Below are positions 12,832 through 21,617 of a DNA stretch of 64,000 bases, piece by piece. The stretch comes from Elgaria multicarinata webbii. Lineage: Eukaryota > Chordata > Lepidosauria > Squamata > Anguidae. Numbering within the stretch: the first letter of the stretch is position 1; every line of letters begins with the position of its first letter. Below the pieces are notes generated by a model. That model saw only the letters and a list, made by a program, of their open reading frames with translations, was not told the DNA's origin and searched no databases. The stretch covers positions 15,467,501-15,531,500 of the forward strand of contig NC_086172.1 of assembly GCF_023053635.1 (NCBI RefSeq), given 5' to 3'. Position numbers and translations under genes: made by a program.

Positions 12832-12893
12832 CAGGGCCGGATCTACACTATTGCTTTAAAGCGCTTTAAAGCAGTAGTGTAGATCCGGCCCTG
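12832..12893. mobile_element. 62-bp perfect palindromic MITE (CAGGGCCGG ends)
   Basis: It starts CAGGGCCGGATCTACACTA and ends with the exact inverted complement, around a GCTTTAAAGC core, so it is almost one hairpin. CAGGG termini are typical of hAT elements. It splits CR1 endonuclease sequence. Relatives are at 21155 and, as a fragment, at about 15459-15475. No clear 8-bp duplication was found. Confidence 0.75.
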
Positions 12894-13002
12894 GTTTCTG
12901 TAATGCCCACTATGTCTAGGTTCTCCTTTGAAACCAAGCACACCAATTCTCCCATTTTGGCTCATTTGGCTTCTAGTATTTGCATAGGAACACCTATACA
13001 CA

Positions 13003-13064
13003 GATGTCTCATAGCTTCAGCTATTGGGCAGTATAGACATGCAATAAATAAATAAATAAATAAA
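13003..13064 (+). mobile_element. L2 3' tail fragment
   Basis: It contains AGCTTCAGCTATTGGGCAGT and an (AATA)n tail, the L2 3' signature. It lies within the 5' part of the CR1 copy and so is a later insertion. Confidence 0.75.
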
Positions 13065-13511
13065 TGTCCCTTTTTCACTGTTGCACTTTAGCCTCTTTGA
13101 TTGCTATCACGTCCTCTCCTGTACTCATGGCCTGTTTGCTCCCCTTCTACATTGGGACAATCTAAAATATGTTTAATTCATCTCCTTCAGATGATTTAAC
13201 CCAAACCAGATGCTTCTTAGCTCCTGTTGGCTTTCCCACGGGATTTAGTTTAAAAGCTGCTCTGCCACCTTTTTTATGTTTTGCGCCAGCAGTCTGGTTC
13301 CATTTTGGGTTAAGTGCAGCCTGTTCCTCTTGTACAGGCCCGGCTTGTCCCAAAATGTTCCTCAGTGCCTAACAAATCTGAACCCCTCCTCTCTCTGCAC
13401 CATCGTCTCATCCACGCATTGAGACTTCTCATTTTTCTTACAATGATTTTCATGCCGTTCATGGAGAAGAATAGCAACTACTGGAAGATGGTTTTATCCC
13501 ATTCATTGACA

Positions 13512-13667
13512 GTTTAGGGCACTCTCCCTCAATGTGGTGCCCTCCAGGTGTATTGGATTAGAACTCCCATCACCCCAGTCAGTAAGCCAATGACCGTGCT
13601 GGCTGGGGATGATGGGAGTTGTAGACAACTTATTTGGAGGGCACCACATTGGGAGGGCTGGTTTAGG
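13512..13667. mobile_element. Fold-back MITE (AATGTGGTGCCCTCCA ends)
   Basis: The left end CCCTCAATGTGGTGCCCTCC is mirrored at the right (GGAGGGCACCACATTGGGAG). The inner arms GAACTCCCATCA and GATGATGGGAGTTGTAG are also mirrored. It is about 155 bp and non-coding. It is a pattern familiar from reptile genomes, but the superfamily was not resolved. Confidence 0.75.
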
Positions 13668-13915
13668 AGGAGGAGGAGGGGGGGAGACAGGCCATTTGTA
13701 CTAGGCTGAGTTCATGCCTCCTGAGGAGCTGCCAAGATGTTTGGGGCACAATCATCCTACTGTCCCCAAGGGCTGTGGAATATTGCCAGCCTCCCTCTCT
13801 GTGAGCAACAGAGGCATCTTAGTTGTGGCAGGTGAAGCCCCGGCTGGTATGAAGCTAACTAGATGGCCCTGGTCCAATCATACTCTCTCAATTCAGCCTA
13901 ACCCATCTCACATGG

Positions 13916-14076
13916 TTTATTTATTTATTTATTTATTGCACTTATATACCGCTCCCATAGCCAGGGCTCTCTGGGCGGTTTACAAAAATTCTAAAATTAA
14001 GATAAAAACGAGTATACAAAATATAAAATTCACAGAACATACACGCATAAAGCATTAAAAACCATTAAAAAAACTA
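13916..14076 (-). mobile_element. L2 3' tail, minus strand
   Basis: A (TTTA)n run followed by ATACCGCTCCCATAGCCAGG and GCTCTCTGGGCGGTTTACAA is the reverse complement of the L2 3' signature. It is 5'-truncated with no coding part. Confidence 0.8.
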
Positions 14077-14172
14077 AACATGTGGATGATTAAGATGTGC
14101 CACCATATGCCTGGGCAAAGAGGAAAGATAGCAGCGTTGGTTGTTGTGATGATAAAGAAGTGGGGGCTGAAG

Positions 14173-14182
14173 GCATATATAC
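14173..14182. repeat. Left 10-bp target-site duplication (GCATATATAC)
   Basis: An identical GCATATATAC lies at 18650-18659. The two copies sit immediately outside inverted terminal sequences, as expected for a DNA transposon insertion. Confidence 0.65.
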
Positions 14183-14874
14183 ATAGGCGTGCGCAGCACA
14201 TTTCATTAGGGGGTTCAGCCAGGGATTTTTTTTAAGGTAAACATTGATTAAATATACAGTAATAAACGACTTTTTTTCATTCATCAAACAAACAAAATAA
14301 ATGAAAACTGAAGTAAACTGTATTTTTTAATTAACAAGTAATCTGTACTTTAAAAATACACATTTTAAAATGGAGACTCTGAATACTATTTTTTTGCTGT
14401 AGTGATAACCAGGCATATATAAAGACACAGTCAATTTTCACCATCTTTAAATTTAATCAGATAATGACCTAATCCAAACTTTCTAAAACAGATTCACGTT
14501 TAAAACAGATTCTATCACATTAACAACGAGTATCATCTTAAGTTCCAGCACCATACATAGAATACACCATACATAAAATGCCCTAATAATGATTTTAAAA
14601 GATTGCCCTGTGTGCTGCTGAGCAAAGAATTTGGAATGAGGTCCAGGAGAGAGACTTCTGGGGTGAATATAGTGAGGACGAGGGGTGGCTGCGAGCCTAG
14701 CATAAGAGAGGGCTGGCTGGCAAGATTTGGAGAACTTGTGGGAGTGTAGGAGATCTGGAAGTAGGGACATCTCTGGAAGGCCGCGAAGGGGCTATTGGCA
14801 GAAGACAGGAGATGAAGGAGAAAAGAGAGGATGGGAAACCGTCACAAGGGCACATCAGTCTTCTTTACTGATCA

Positions 14875-14943
14875 ATTGTAAGCCGCTCCGGGAGCCTTTT
14901 AGGCTGAGGTGCGGGATAAAAATACTCTAAATAAAATAAGGGC
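14875..14943 (+). mobile_element. L2-type 3' tail (TTGTAAGCCGCTCCGGGAGC type)
   Basis: TTGTAAGCCGCTCCGGGAGC, then GAGGTGCGGGATAAAAATAC and TCTAAATAAAATAA. This is the other common lizard L2 / L2-dependent SINE tail. It is 5'-truncated. Confidence 0.75.
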
Positions 14944-15079
14944 AGAAGAAGAGGATTGGCGTAGGGGGAGCCCTGGGGAAAGAAGAGAGAGAAATGCCCC
15001 TATGTGTGGGGGTAGAAGAGGGAGAGAGGGTGCAGACAGGAAAGGTAGGAGTGTCCCGGAGGGGAGAGGAAACAGAGGT

Positions 15080-15458
15080 AATGTTTAGCCTTGAGGAGAA
15101 GCCTGAGGGGAGACATGATAACATTCCTCAAATACTTGAAAGATTGACACACACAGGAGGGCCAGGATCTCTTCTCGATCATCCCAGAGTGCAGGACATG
15201 GAATAATGGGCTCAAGTTACAGGAAGTCAGATTCCGGCTGGACATCAGGAAAAACTTCCTGACTGTTAGAGTATGACAGTAGAACCAGTTACCTAGGACG
15301 GTTGTGGGCTCTCCCACATGAGAGGCATTCAAGAAGCGGCTAGACAACCACCTGTCAGAGATGCTTTAAGCTGGATTCCTGCATTGAGTGGGGGGTTGGA
15401 CTTGATGGCCTTATAGACCTCTCCCAACTCTATTATTCTATGATTCTATGAAAACAGT
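15080..15458 (+). mobile_element. CR1 LINE 3' end, plus strand
   Basis: The C-terminal ORF2 remnant includes GGGGAGACATGATAAC and TTCCGGCTGGACATCAGGAA. It is followed by the CR1 3' untranslated part and the octamer tail ATTCTATGATTCTATG at about 15433-15450. It matches the 3' ends of the copies at 21618 and 51528. It is strongly 5'-truncated and lies inside the candidate TIR element. Confidence 0.9.
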
Positions 15459-16146
15459 AGTGTAGATCCTGCTTGAGACACCTGGGCCCTGTACACTTAG
15501 GAAACCCAATGTATGTTGTTCAGTATCTAAATTATAGCCAGCTCTTGCCAGGGCTGGCCCAAGATATTTTGCTGCCCAAAGTGGAATAGCAAATGACATG
15601 ACCCCCCACCCCACCCCCAAACTCACAGTGCAAAGCCAGTAAAGTCATTTTGGCACTTGAGGCCAGTGGACAATAGCTTATTGTGCCATAATAAAGTTGT
15701 GAGTCTTCCAGATCTCACAGGATACTTTACGGCTTTTGAACACAAAAGAAGAAGAGGACTATACCACAACCTGGCCTTGTGGGTCATGTAACCAGCAAGT
15801 ACAGTCCAGAAAGGAAATCCAGACACAAGCAATTCAAGCCAAACCACACCACATACCCACATACTGTATTATTTTGCCCCAGTCCAAACATTGGTGCTCA
15901 TATCCCTTTTTGCTGCAGTGCCACTTCTGCCCCCTTGACCCAGATAAGGGGCCTGGGCAGCTTGGAAGAAGCAACAAGTAAAGAAGGCCTATGGCACTCC
16001 ACTGAACATGTCAACAGCCAGTCTACCCACTCCTCCCCTTGCCAGGAGTCACGCTGCCTATAATGGCAAAGTATAGTAATTGCCTGGGCATCTCTCTCTG
16101 CATAATCAGGTAGTAGCTTACAATGGTGTTAAGCAATTTTAGAAAC

Positions 16147-16335
16147 CATATGTAATAGTCTTATAGACCCCTTTATGTCTTAAAATGCATTGCTTCAGTT
16201 CAAATGGCAGATATATCTTCCACACTGACAGCTGCTACATTCCTGATACTAGACCAATAGTATATATATGATTCAGCACATGTGAGGAGTTTCACATTTT
16301 AAACTCATTTAAGGTGCAAGCCTGTGCATATTTAG
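16147..16335 (+). repeat. Left arm of 189-bp near-perfect inverted repeat
   Basis: Pairs with 16691-16878 in inverted orientation. I count only two differences, one substitution and one single-base gap, so about 99% identity. The spacer is about 355 bp. Confidence 0.95.
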
Positions 16336-16445
16336 AAAGAAAAGAAGTCCTACAATTCTCAGCATACCCCAGCCAGCCATGCCAGCTAGGGGATTCTAGG
16401 AGTTGAAGGACTTTTTTCTGTCTAAACATGCATAAAATTGTGCCT
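16313..16445. mobile_element. Fold-back MITE (TACAATTCTCAGCATACC family)
   Basis: GGTGCAAGCCTGTGCATATT and AGTCCTACAATTCTCAGCAT at the left mirror GAGTTGAAGGACTTTT and TAAACATGCATAAAATTGTG at the right. It overlaps the inner end of the left arm of the long fold-back, so one MITE end was copied in that event. Confidence 0.6.
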
Positions 16446-16596
16446 TTAACTTATCATGTCACACTAACAGGAATACAGGAATCAAATAGGATTTCCTTCT
16501 TCAGTGGGACACACTTACTTAGGAGTAAGTACCATTTTGTTATAGGAAAGGATAATATTTTTTTAATTAAAATTTAAAAATAACTATCACCTGGTA

Positions 16597-16694
16597 TCAT
16601 CATTATCTACTTATATAGCACCATCAATGCACATGGCGCTGTACAGAGTAAGACAGTAAATAGCAAGACCCTGCCGCATAGGCTTACATTCTAA
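16597..16694 (-). mobile_element. L2-type tail fragment, minus strand
   Basis: The reverse complement of the tail at 8416 and 36718 is present (TATAGCACCATCAATGCACA, GTACAGAGTAAGACAGTAAA, CTGCCGCATAGGCTTACATT). The fragment ends exactly where the right arm of the fold-back starts. Confidence 0.75.
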
Positions 16695-16878
16695 TATGCA
16701 CAGGCTTGCACCTTAAATGAGTTTAAAATGTGAAACTCCTCACATGTGTTGAATCATATATATACTATTGGTCTAGTATCAGGAATGTAGCAGCTGTCAG
16801 TGTGGAAGATATATCTGCCATTTGAACTGAAGCAATGCATTTTAAGACATAAAGGGGTCTATAAGACTATTACATATG
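16691..16878 (-). repeat. Right arm of 189-bp near-perfect inverted repeat
   Basis: Inverted copy of 16147-16335 at about 99% identity. Its inner edge coincides with the L2-tail fragment boundary, which suggests the arm was joined there by a template-switch event. Confidence 0.95.
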
Positions 16879-17097
16879 TACAGAGTTTTCCTATGGAAGA
16901 CCTGGCTGGTTCACTGTTGTAATTATTTGATTGGGACTGAAGTAGAGGGGCACTAATTTTGCTGTACTTATTGTCTTTAAATATGGTTAAATATCCCAGT
17001 GTGGGATGTACTTAATATCGTTAAATATCCCACAGTTACTTTGCAATTCTATTTCTACAATTCTTTTTCTCCTGTCCTTTCTTCATCCTCTCTTCAT

Positions 17098-17200
17098 TTT
17101 CAGGCTGCATCCGGTGAACATTTACCTCAGAGTAAGTTTGATTGATCTCAGTGGGGCTTACTTCTGAGTAGACATACATAGGATTGTGCTGCAGCTCTGT
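17098..17200. mobile_element. About 90-bp fold-back MITE (ATCCTATGCA family)
   Basis: GGCTGCATCCGGTGAACATT, then TTACCTCAGAGTAAG, mirrored by CTTACTTCTGAGTAGACATA and CATAGGATTGTGCTGCAGC. Same family as 5816. Confidence 0.65.
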
Positions 17201-18149
17201 TTTAAAGTGACACAAGATGCACACATCCAATGTTTACCAAAAGAATGGCTTTAAAGAAGGGGGTTGGACACCCTAAAATAAGCAAGGACAGATAGGAATT
17301 GTTTTTGCATGCATTCTGAAAAAGGTCCTGCTGAATGAACCCTCCTTAGCCAGGAGGTCCTGGGGGCGGGGGGGCATTGCAGTTCTCCCCTCTTCCCCCT
17401 TTCTTTTCTCTTGCTGGAGACCAGACTGGGGTGGGCGGTGGGGCAGCGATGAGGAGAGAAGGCACGCAAACATGCAGCTTCTCCCTCTTTCTCCCAAACA
17501 TTACAGTACCTGCAGGGCTGATGGGGAGAGGAGGGCAGCAGCTCCGAAGGGGGAAAGGCCCCAATCTGCAGCTCCGGGCAATCTTACTGGGTAGACCATT
17601 GGATCAACAGCCTCAGCTTTTCAAGGAGGCGTTCCTCCCCTTCCTCCCTCCAGTTCTCAAAAATATCAATACAGCAACAGCTGAAATGTGCTTAACACCA
17701 CAATACCAAGAGGCTTACTCAGAAGTAACTCCCCGCCGCCTTGGAGAGGATTTGCTTCCAAGTAATACTTGTCAAATTAAAAACAAAAATAAAACACAGC
17801 TTTTTATCTCTCCCAAATTTGTCAGAATTGGGAACCTAATTGCCACATATGTAGACTACCAAAACATATTAAAGAAAGCCACCGGTAACCTTTTGGGGAA
17901 AAAAATATAACAGAAGAATAGGCAAAGATTTTATTCTCTGGAAAGTATTTAAGCTGAGCTCACAGAAGACAAGACATTTTACATTAAAGAAAAAGAGAGA
18001 GATACAGATGGTGGGAACCTCCTGACGTGTGCTTATCCCCAGGATAGCAATACGGCACAAACACAATCCAAAGCCCATGTTTCCTACACAAAGCCTCCCT
18101 TGGAGTAGAGCTTCGTTTGTTCTAGGGGGCTTTTGCAGGAGAAGCAATC

Positions 18150-18600
18150 TGGGTTGGGCATTATTAGAGGTTGCGGAGGGGGAGGCGGGCGAAAACCAAG
18201 CAGCTGAGGATGGGGAATGGACACGGGGGCCACGTACCTTCCCTGGCAGCGCTGCTGGCCTCCCGCTGCTACTCCCTCCGCCTCGTAAGGTGCTGCTGCT
18301 GCTGCTGCTTCTCATCCTCCCTCCTCGCGCTGCCCACAGCTCTGGCCCTCGCGCCGCCGCGCCTCGTGCTTCGTGCTGTGCAGCTCAGCCAGCAGCCGGG
18401 GTCTTCGGCGCGCTCTTGAATCGCGCGAGATCTCGGCTGCTGGCTGGGAAGTCTCGCAGGAACTCTTGCAAGCCTTCCTACTTCCTGTGAAAGTTGGCTG
18501 GGAAGCAAGGCTGCAGAGCAGCTGCGGGGCTGGGCCGCGCTTGTCCTCTCTCCCTCAAGTGGCTCACTGTGCAGGCGGGGCAAACATGGCGGCGGCAGCG
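18150..18600. promoter_or_regulatory. CpG-rich block, possible CpG island
   Basis: This is the most GC- and CpG-dense stretch of the left half of the window (GCGCCGCCGCGCC, TCGCGCGAGATCTCGG, CATGGCGGCGGCAGCGG). It has the look of a vertebrate CpG-island promoter or 5' untranslated exon. CATGGCGGC resembles the Kozak/YY1-like start of housekeeping genes, but the plus-strand frame stops after six codons. The block lies directly inside the right terminal repeat of the candidate TIR element, so capture from a host promoter is the likely origin. A native promoter cannot be excluded. Confidence 0.6.
18238..18315 (-). CDS. Possible captured first exon (26 codons) with a splice donor
   Basis: On the minus strand an ATG at 18315 opens a 26-codon frame, MRSSSSSSTLRGGGSSSGRP followed by AALPGK. 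It ends at 18238 directly before a strong donor (CCAGGGAAG|GTACGT). The serine run is encoded by a (CAG/AGC)n tract. CpG-rich DNA lies upstream. I do not recognise the peptide and give no function. If this is a real exon it should have a spliced parent elsewhere. It could also be a chance frame beside a chance donor. Confidence 0.3.
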
Positions 18601-18659
18601 GATTAGGGGGTTCATTTGAACCTCTTGAACCTGCTGTGCGCACGCCAATGCATATATAC

Positions 18660-19551
18660 TACTCTGAACTCCTTGGACAAAGGATGAGTTAGTTATGTAG
18701 AAAAACCTTATTGAGAATATTCATCCTTAGCTGATTGGTCTCAACCTACAACTGGATCATGCCCTAACCTAAAGTAGGTTGCACCATCACCATACATAGA
18801 GGATTTTTTAAAAAAACAGAGAGAGAGAGAGAGAGAGAGAAGGGGTGTGGGAGAAGGAAAAGCAAAATGTACACACAGTAAATACAAAAGTGGGTCTCTT
18901 GTTGCAAGTTGGGGCTAGAGTTATTTCCCAGGTTGTAAACAGTTAGACTACAGATCCAAAATATTCAACTATCCCTGGTGATTCCCTTTGGCCTTTAGTT
19001 ATGTTGTTCCTCAGCTCTTCCCAGCACCAGTGAGCTGGGAGGGCTGTGTGTGCAATGGGATTTCAGCAACCCCCTTGTGTGTCTCCCTCTACACTTCAGC
19101 CAATTGGCACCATCTAATTTCATGTGTGTAAATGGGAAGGTTTTTGTATATGTTTGTGTATGAGAACGGGGTGGGGGTGGGAGCCCAGGCCCACCCACCG
19201 CCAGCCCTAACTCTACTCATTGGCAGGTGGACCCCGATCCAGCAGACACCACTTCATGCAACTATTGGGAGTAAAAAGGTTTTCCACTCCTGAGTTAAAG
19301 GATCTTGGGTAGCAGATGCTGAGAAACGTCTTAGAGAGCCTCTTCTTATCAGGATAGGCAGGACAAATAGTCTGATGTGCTATAAGACATGACTTCAGGC
19401 AGGCAGCATGATCATGGCCATTCCTAGCACTTGTTCAAAATAAGTTATATTATTAGAATAACTACTGAGTGTATGAATGTACTACCCCAAAAACTCTTTG
19501 GATGTTAAACTATTTTAAAGGGGGATGGCTTTTCTGAGTGGATTGTGCATC
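18660..19551. other. No recognisable gene; short (GA)n
   Basis: Unique sequence with an (AG)n run at about 18819-18841. Nothing else was recognised. Confidence 0.55.
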
Positions 19552-19605
19552 TTCAGAGCTTCGGCTATTGGGCTATATAAAAATGTAATAAATAAATAAA
19601 TAAAG
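19552..19605 (+). mobile_element. L2 3' tail fragment
   Basis: CAGAGCTTCGGCTATTGGGC, then TATATAAAAATGTAATAAAT and an (AATA)n tail. It is severely truncated. Confidence 0.75.
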
Positions 19606-19770
19606 GTCTGTTCACATTTGCATGATGCATAAGGGGTGAGGGATGGAGACCAGATACTAGTCCTATGTCCTTCTTACCCGTCTTTACTTACTTTTTAAGG
19701 TGTCTCTAGGGTATTTTAAAATCCACATTAATGATTAGAGCACAAACACACCTTTAAATTGTGTTAAATG

Positions 19771-19850
19771 TTGCAGCGTATCTAATACCAAGCTGTTCTC
19801 TGGCTCATGACAAATAGCCAGAGCATGGCTTGGTATTAGATATATTACAA
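19771..19850. repeat. Short inverted repeat (about 34-bp arms)
   Basis: TATCTAATACCAAGC and CTCTGGCT at 19779-19804 are mirrored by AGCCAGAG and GCTTGGTATTAGATA at 19816-19841, around a loop of about 11 bases. It may be a small MITE. Confidence 0.65.
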
Positions 19851-21154
19851 GACATAATTTAAAAGTTTACAAAATTAAGTGTATATTTTCTTATTTATTT
19901 TTAATTTTTATTTATTTATTATCTACACACATTTTGAGCAGTACCTTATTTTCCAGAACACATTTCTTAATTGCTTCATCTTACATTTCAGGTCTGTACA
20001 ATATTATGTATTTATGAAACTACATAAAATGATACCTTCCTGTCCCATCACTGGAAACCTTAGGGAAGCTAACATACAAATTTAAAAACAGAACCAATAA
20101 GGTATCATCAATAAACCAGTTAAACCAATAAAAACAAAACCATCCTCAAACAAGGAACAGAAAAATGCATGGTAAAAGTCCACTGGAATACCATAATGAT
20201 TTTTTTAATATCTCAGAAATAACCAGGCCACTTCAGAAAAAAATGTTCTTTAAATATATGAATAGTAAATATGTAATCAAATGCATAGTGTGTATACAAT
20301 GAGTTTGAATACCAAGTCACACTAATGTTTATTACATTTATCCATTCAAATACTACACTACATTCCAAAAGATTAAAAACACAAACACATGAAATGAGGC
20401 CATAAAGAGTGCTTTGCTCTTGGACTGAGAGGATTTGAGGAACATGACTAGATCAAGAGATTGAAACTGAAGGCCGATTATTTGGAAGCTATTGCCTGTG
20501 GGATTAAAACAAGAGCTATGAATGGATTCAGGCTGAGTGAGCAGAGGGAGAATCCCACATGTAGAGGTCGTTGGCTGTTCAGTTGATATAAAAGCAGAGG
20601 AATTGTGTCACATATTAGCAGGACTTTATCCACTGTGTTAGTGGATGGAGGCCTAAATGTAATGGGGTGGAGAGAATAGCCATTCGTGTTGCATTTATAT
20701 TTTGCAGAGAACCTAGCTGACATATATTTAACTATGTTTCTCAAATTGATAATGGCAGAGTGTTTAACAATTCCATAGGACAGACAGACAGAGGCTATGT
20801 TCCAACCAAGCACACCCTCTTGCCAACATGTGATGCTGGTGAGTGCTGGACGTGTGTGTGATCTCCCAGGTCATCCACACTCTGTACGCCCTTCCTGCTT
20901 TCCCTGTGGAGAACATAAAGAATGAGCACAGGTAACAAGCTGAGGGAGCTTGTGGATTTATACGAATCCAGTAATGCAGCAGGTTTTATGGAGGTGTTAT
21001 ATACCAGAGGGGCCACTGGACTAGCTAAGAGAGATCCTGCATTGAATGGAGGCTGGTGGCAGTCCCTGCACGTTACAGGCAGCATAGTCAGCATGCCCAG
21101 GGGATCCTCTGCCCAACCCAAAAGCTGGCAGCTCAGAACTTTCTCAAAGAGAGG
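19851..21154. other. No recognisable feature
   Basis: AT-rich unique sequence. Open frames at 20478-20813 and 20795-21121 (minus) have no recognisable domain. Confidence 0.55.
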
Positions 21155-21240
21155 GGCCGGATCTACACTACTGCTTTAAAGTGCTTTATAACAGTTTTAT
21201 AGCGCTTTAAAGCGCTTTATAACTGTTCCTGCCCAGGAAA
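21155..21240. mobile_element. hAT-like MITE related to 12832
   Basis: GGGCCGGATCTACACTACTG and repeated GCTTTAAAGYGCTTTA blocks match the palindrome at 12832-12893, here as a longer and less symmetrical copy. The right end is unclear. Confidence 0.6.
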
Positions 21241-21617
21241 GAGAAAAAGTGCTAAAACTCTACAGGAATTTAAACAGAAAGAGGGGAACTGGTGAAAAAG
21301 GTGGAGAAGGCAAACAGAAGGAAGATGCTCATAAGAAAGACAGAGTGGTCCGAAGGAGGACAAAGGACAGCAGGAGGACAGAGGAGGAAGAGGGGGGGAA
21401 GTGGAGTAGAGTGGGCAAAGGTGACATGTAAGGGAGGTAGAGAAGCCATTTCAGGCTGGGCAACCACACCACTTTAGTGTCTCTCAAACCAAGGGAGCCT
21501 CAACCAGGGCTCACCCATCCAAGAAGGTCCAGGTCTGGGAAGAGGCCATCCCATCCCATCCCAGCAGCAAGGAGAGCAGCAAGAAAAAAATATCTCATAC
21601 CAGTCCTGCAGGACAGC

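Larger units (their letters stand above)
9969..13500 (-). mobile_element. CR1-clade LINE, nearly full length, copy 1
   Basis: Read on the minus strand, it carries an endonuclease (12831 to 12064), a reverse transcriptase (11683 to 10721), the C-terminus (10574 to 10209) and a 3' end finishing in TTCTTATGTTCTT at 9969. Endonuclease signatures visible are GDINYPHIDW and the SDH triad (NSDHSAIRF). The RT shows PEDWKMANVTPIFKKD, YLDFQKAFEEVP, SGVPQGSEVGPILFNLF and FSDDTKLV, the last in place of the usual FADD. Frames are broken and three later elements have landed inside it (11759, 12832, 13003). The 5' part (12895-13480) is diverged and its left limit is uncertain. It is dead as a mobile element. 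Confidence 0.9.
14183..18649. mobile_element. Candidate 4.5-kb TIR transposon with captured CpG-rich DNA
   Basis: The left end reads ATAGGCGTGCGCAGCA. The right end, inverted, reads ATTGGCGTGCGCACAGCA. Both are flanked by a perfect 10-bp duplication, GCATATATAC. A 9-11-bp duplication with short GC-rich inverted ends is the pattern of Mutator-like elements; hAT would give 8 bp and Harbinger 3 bp. No transposase is recognisable inside, so it would be non-autonomous. Later insertions (L2 tail, CR1, MITEs, a fold-back) account for part of the interior. The right 0.5 kb is a CpG-rich block that looks like captured host DNA. The alternative is two independent repeat ends beside a chance duplication in TA-rich DNA. 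Confidence 0.55.

Noticed and set aside
17377-17910. 177-codon plus-strand frame as a gene
   Set aside because: No domain, no splice or homology support, and overlapping frames of similar size lie on the other strand.
18150-18600. CpG block as the PCBP3 promoter
   Set aside because: Not excluded, but it sits inside repeat ends, faces the wrong way for the best exon-donor pair, and no spliced link to 50355 can be shown.
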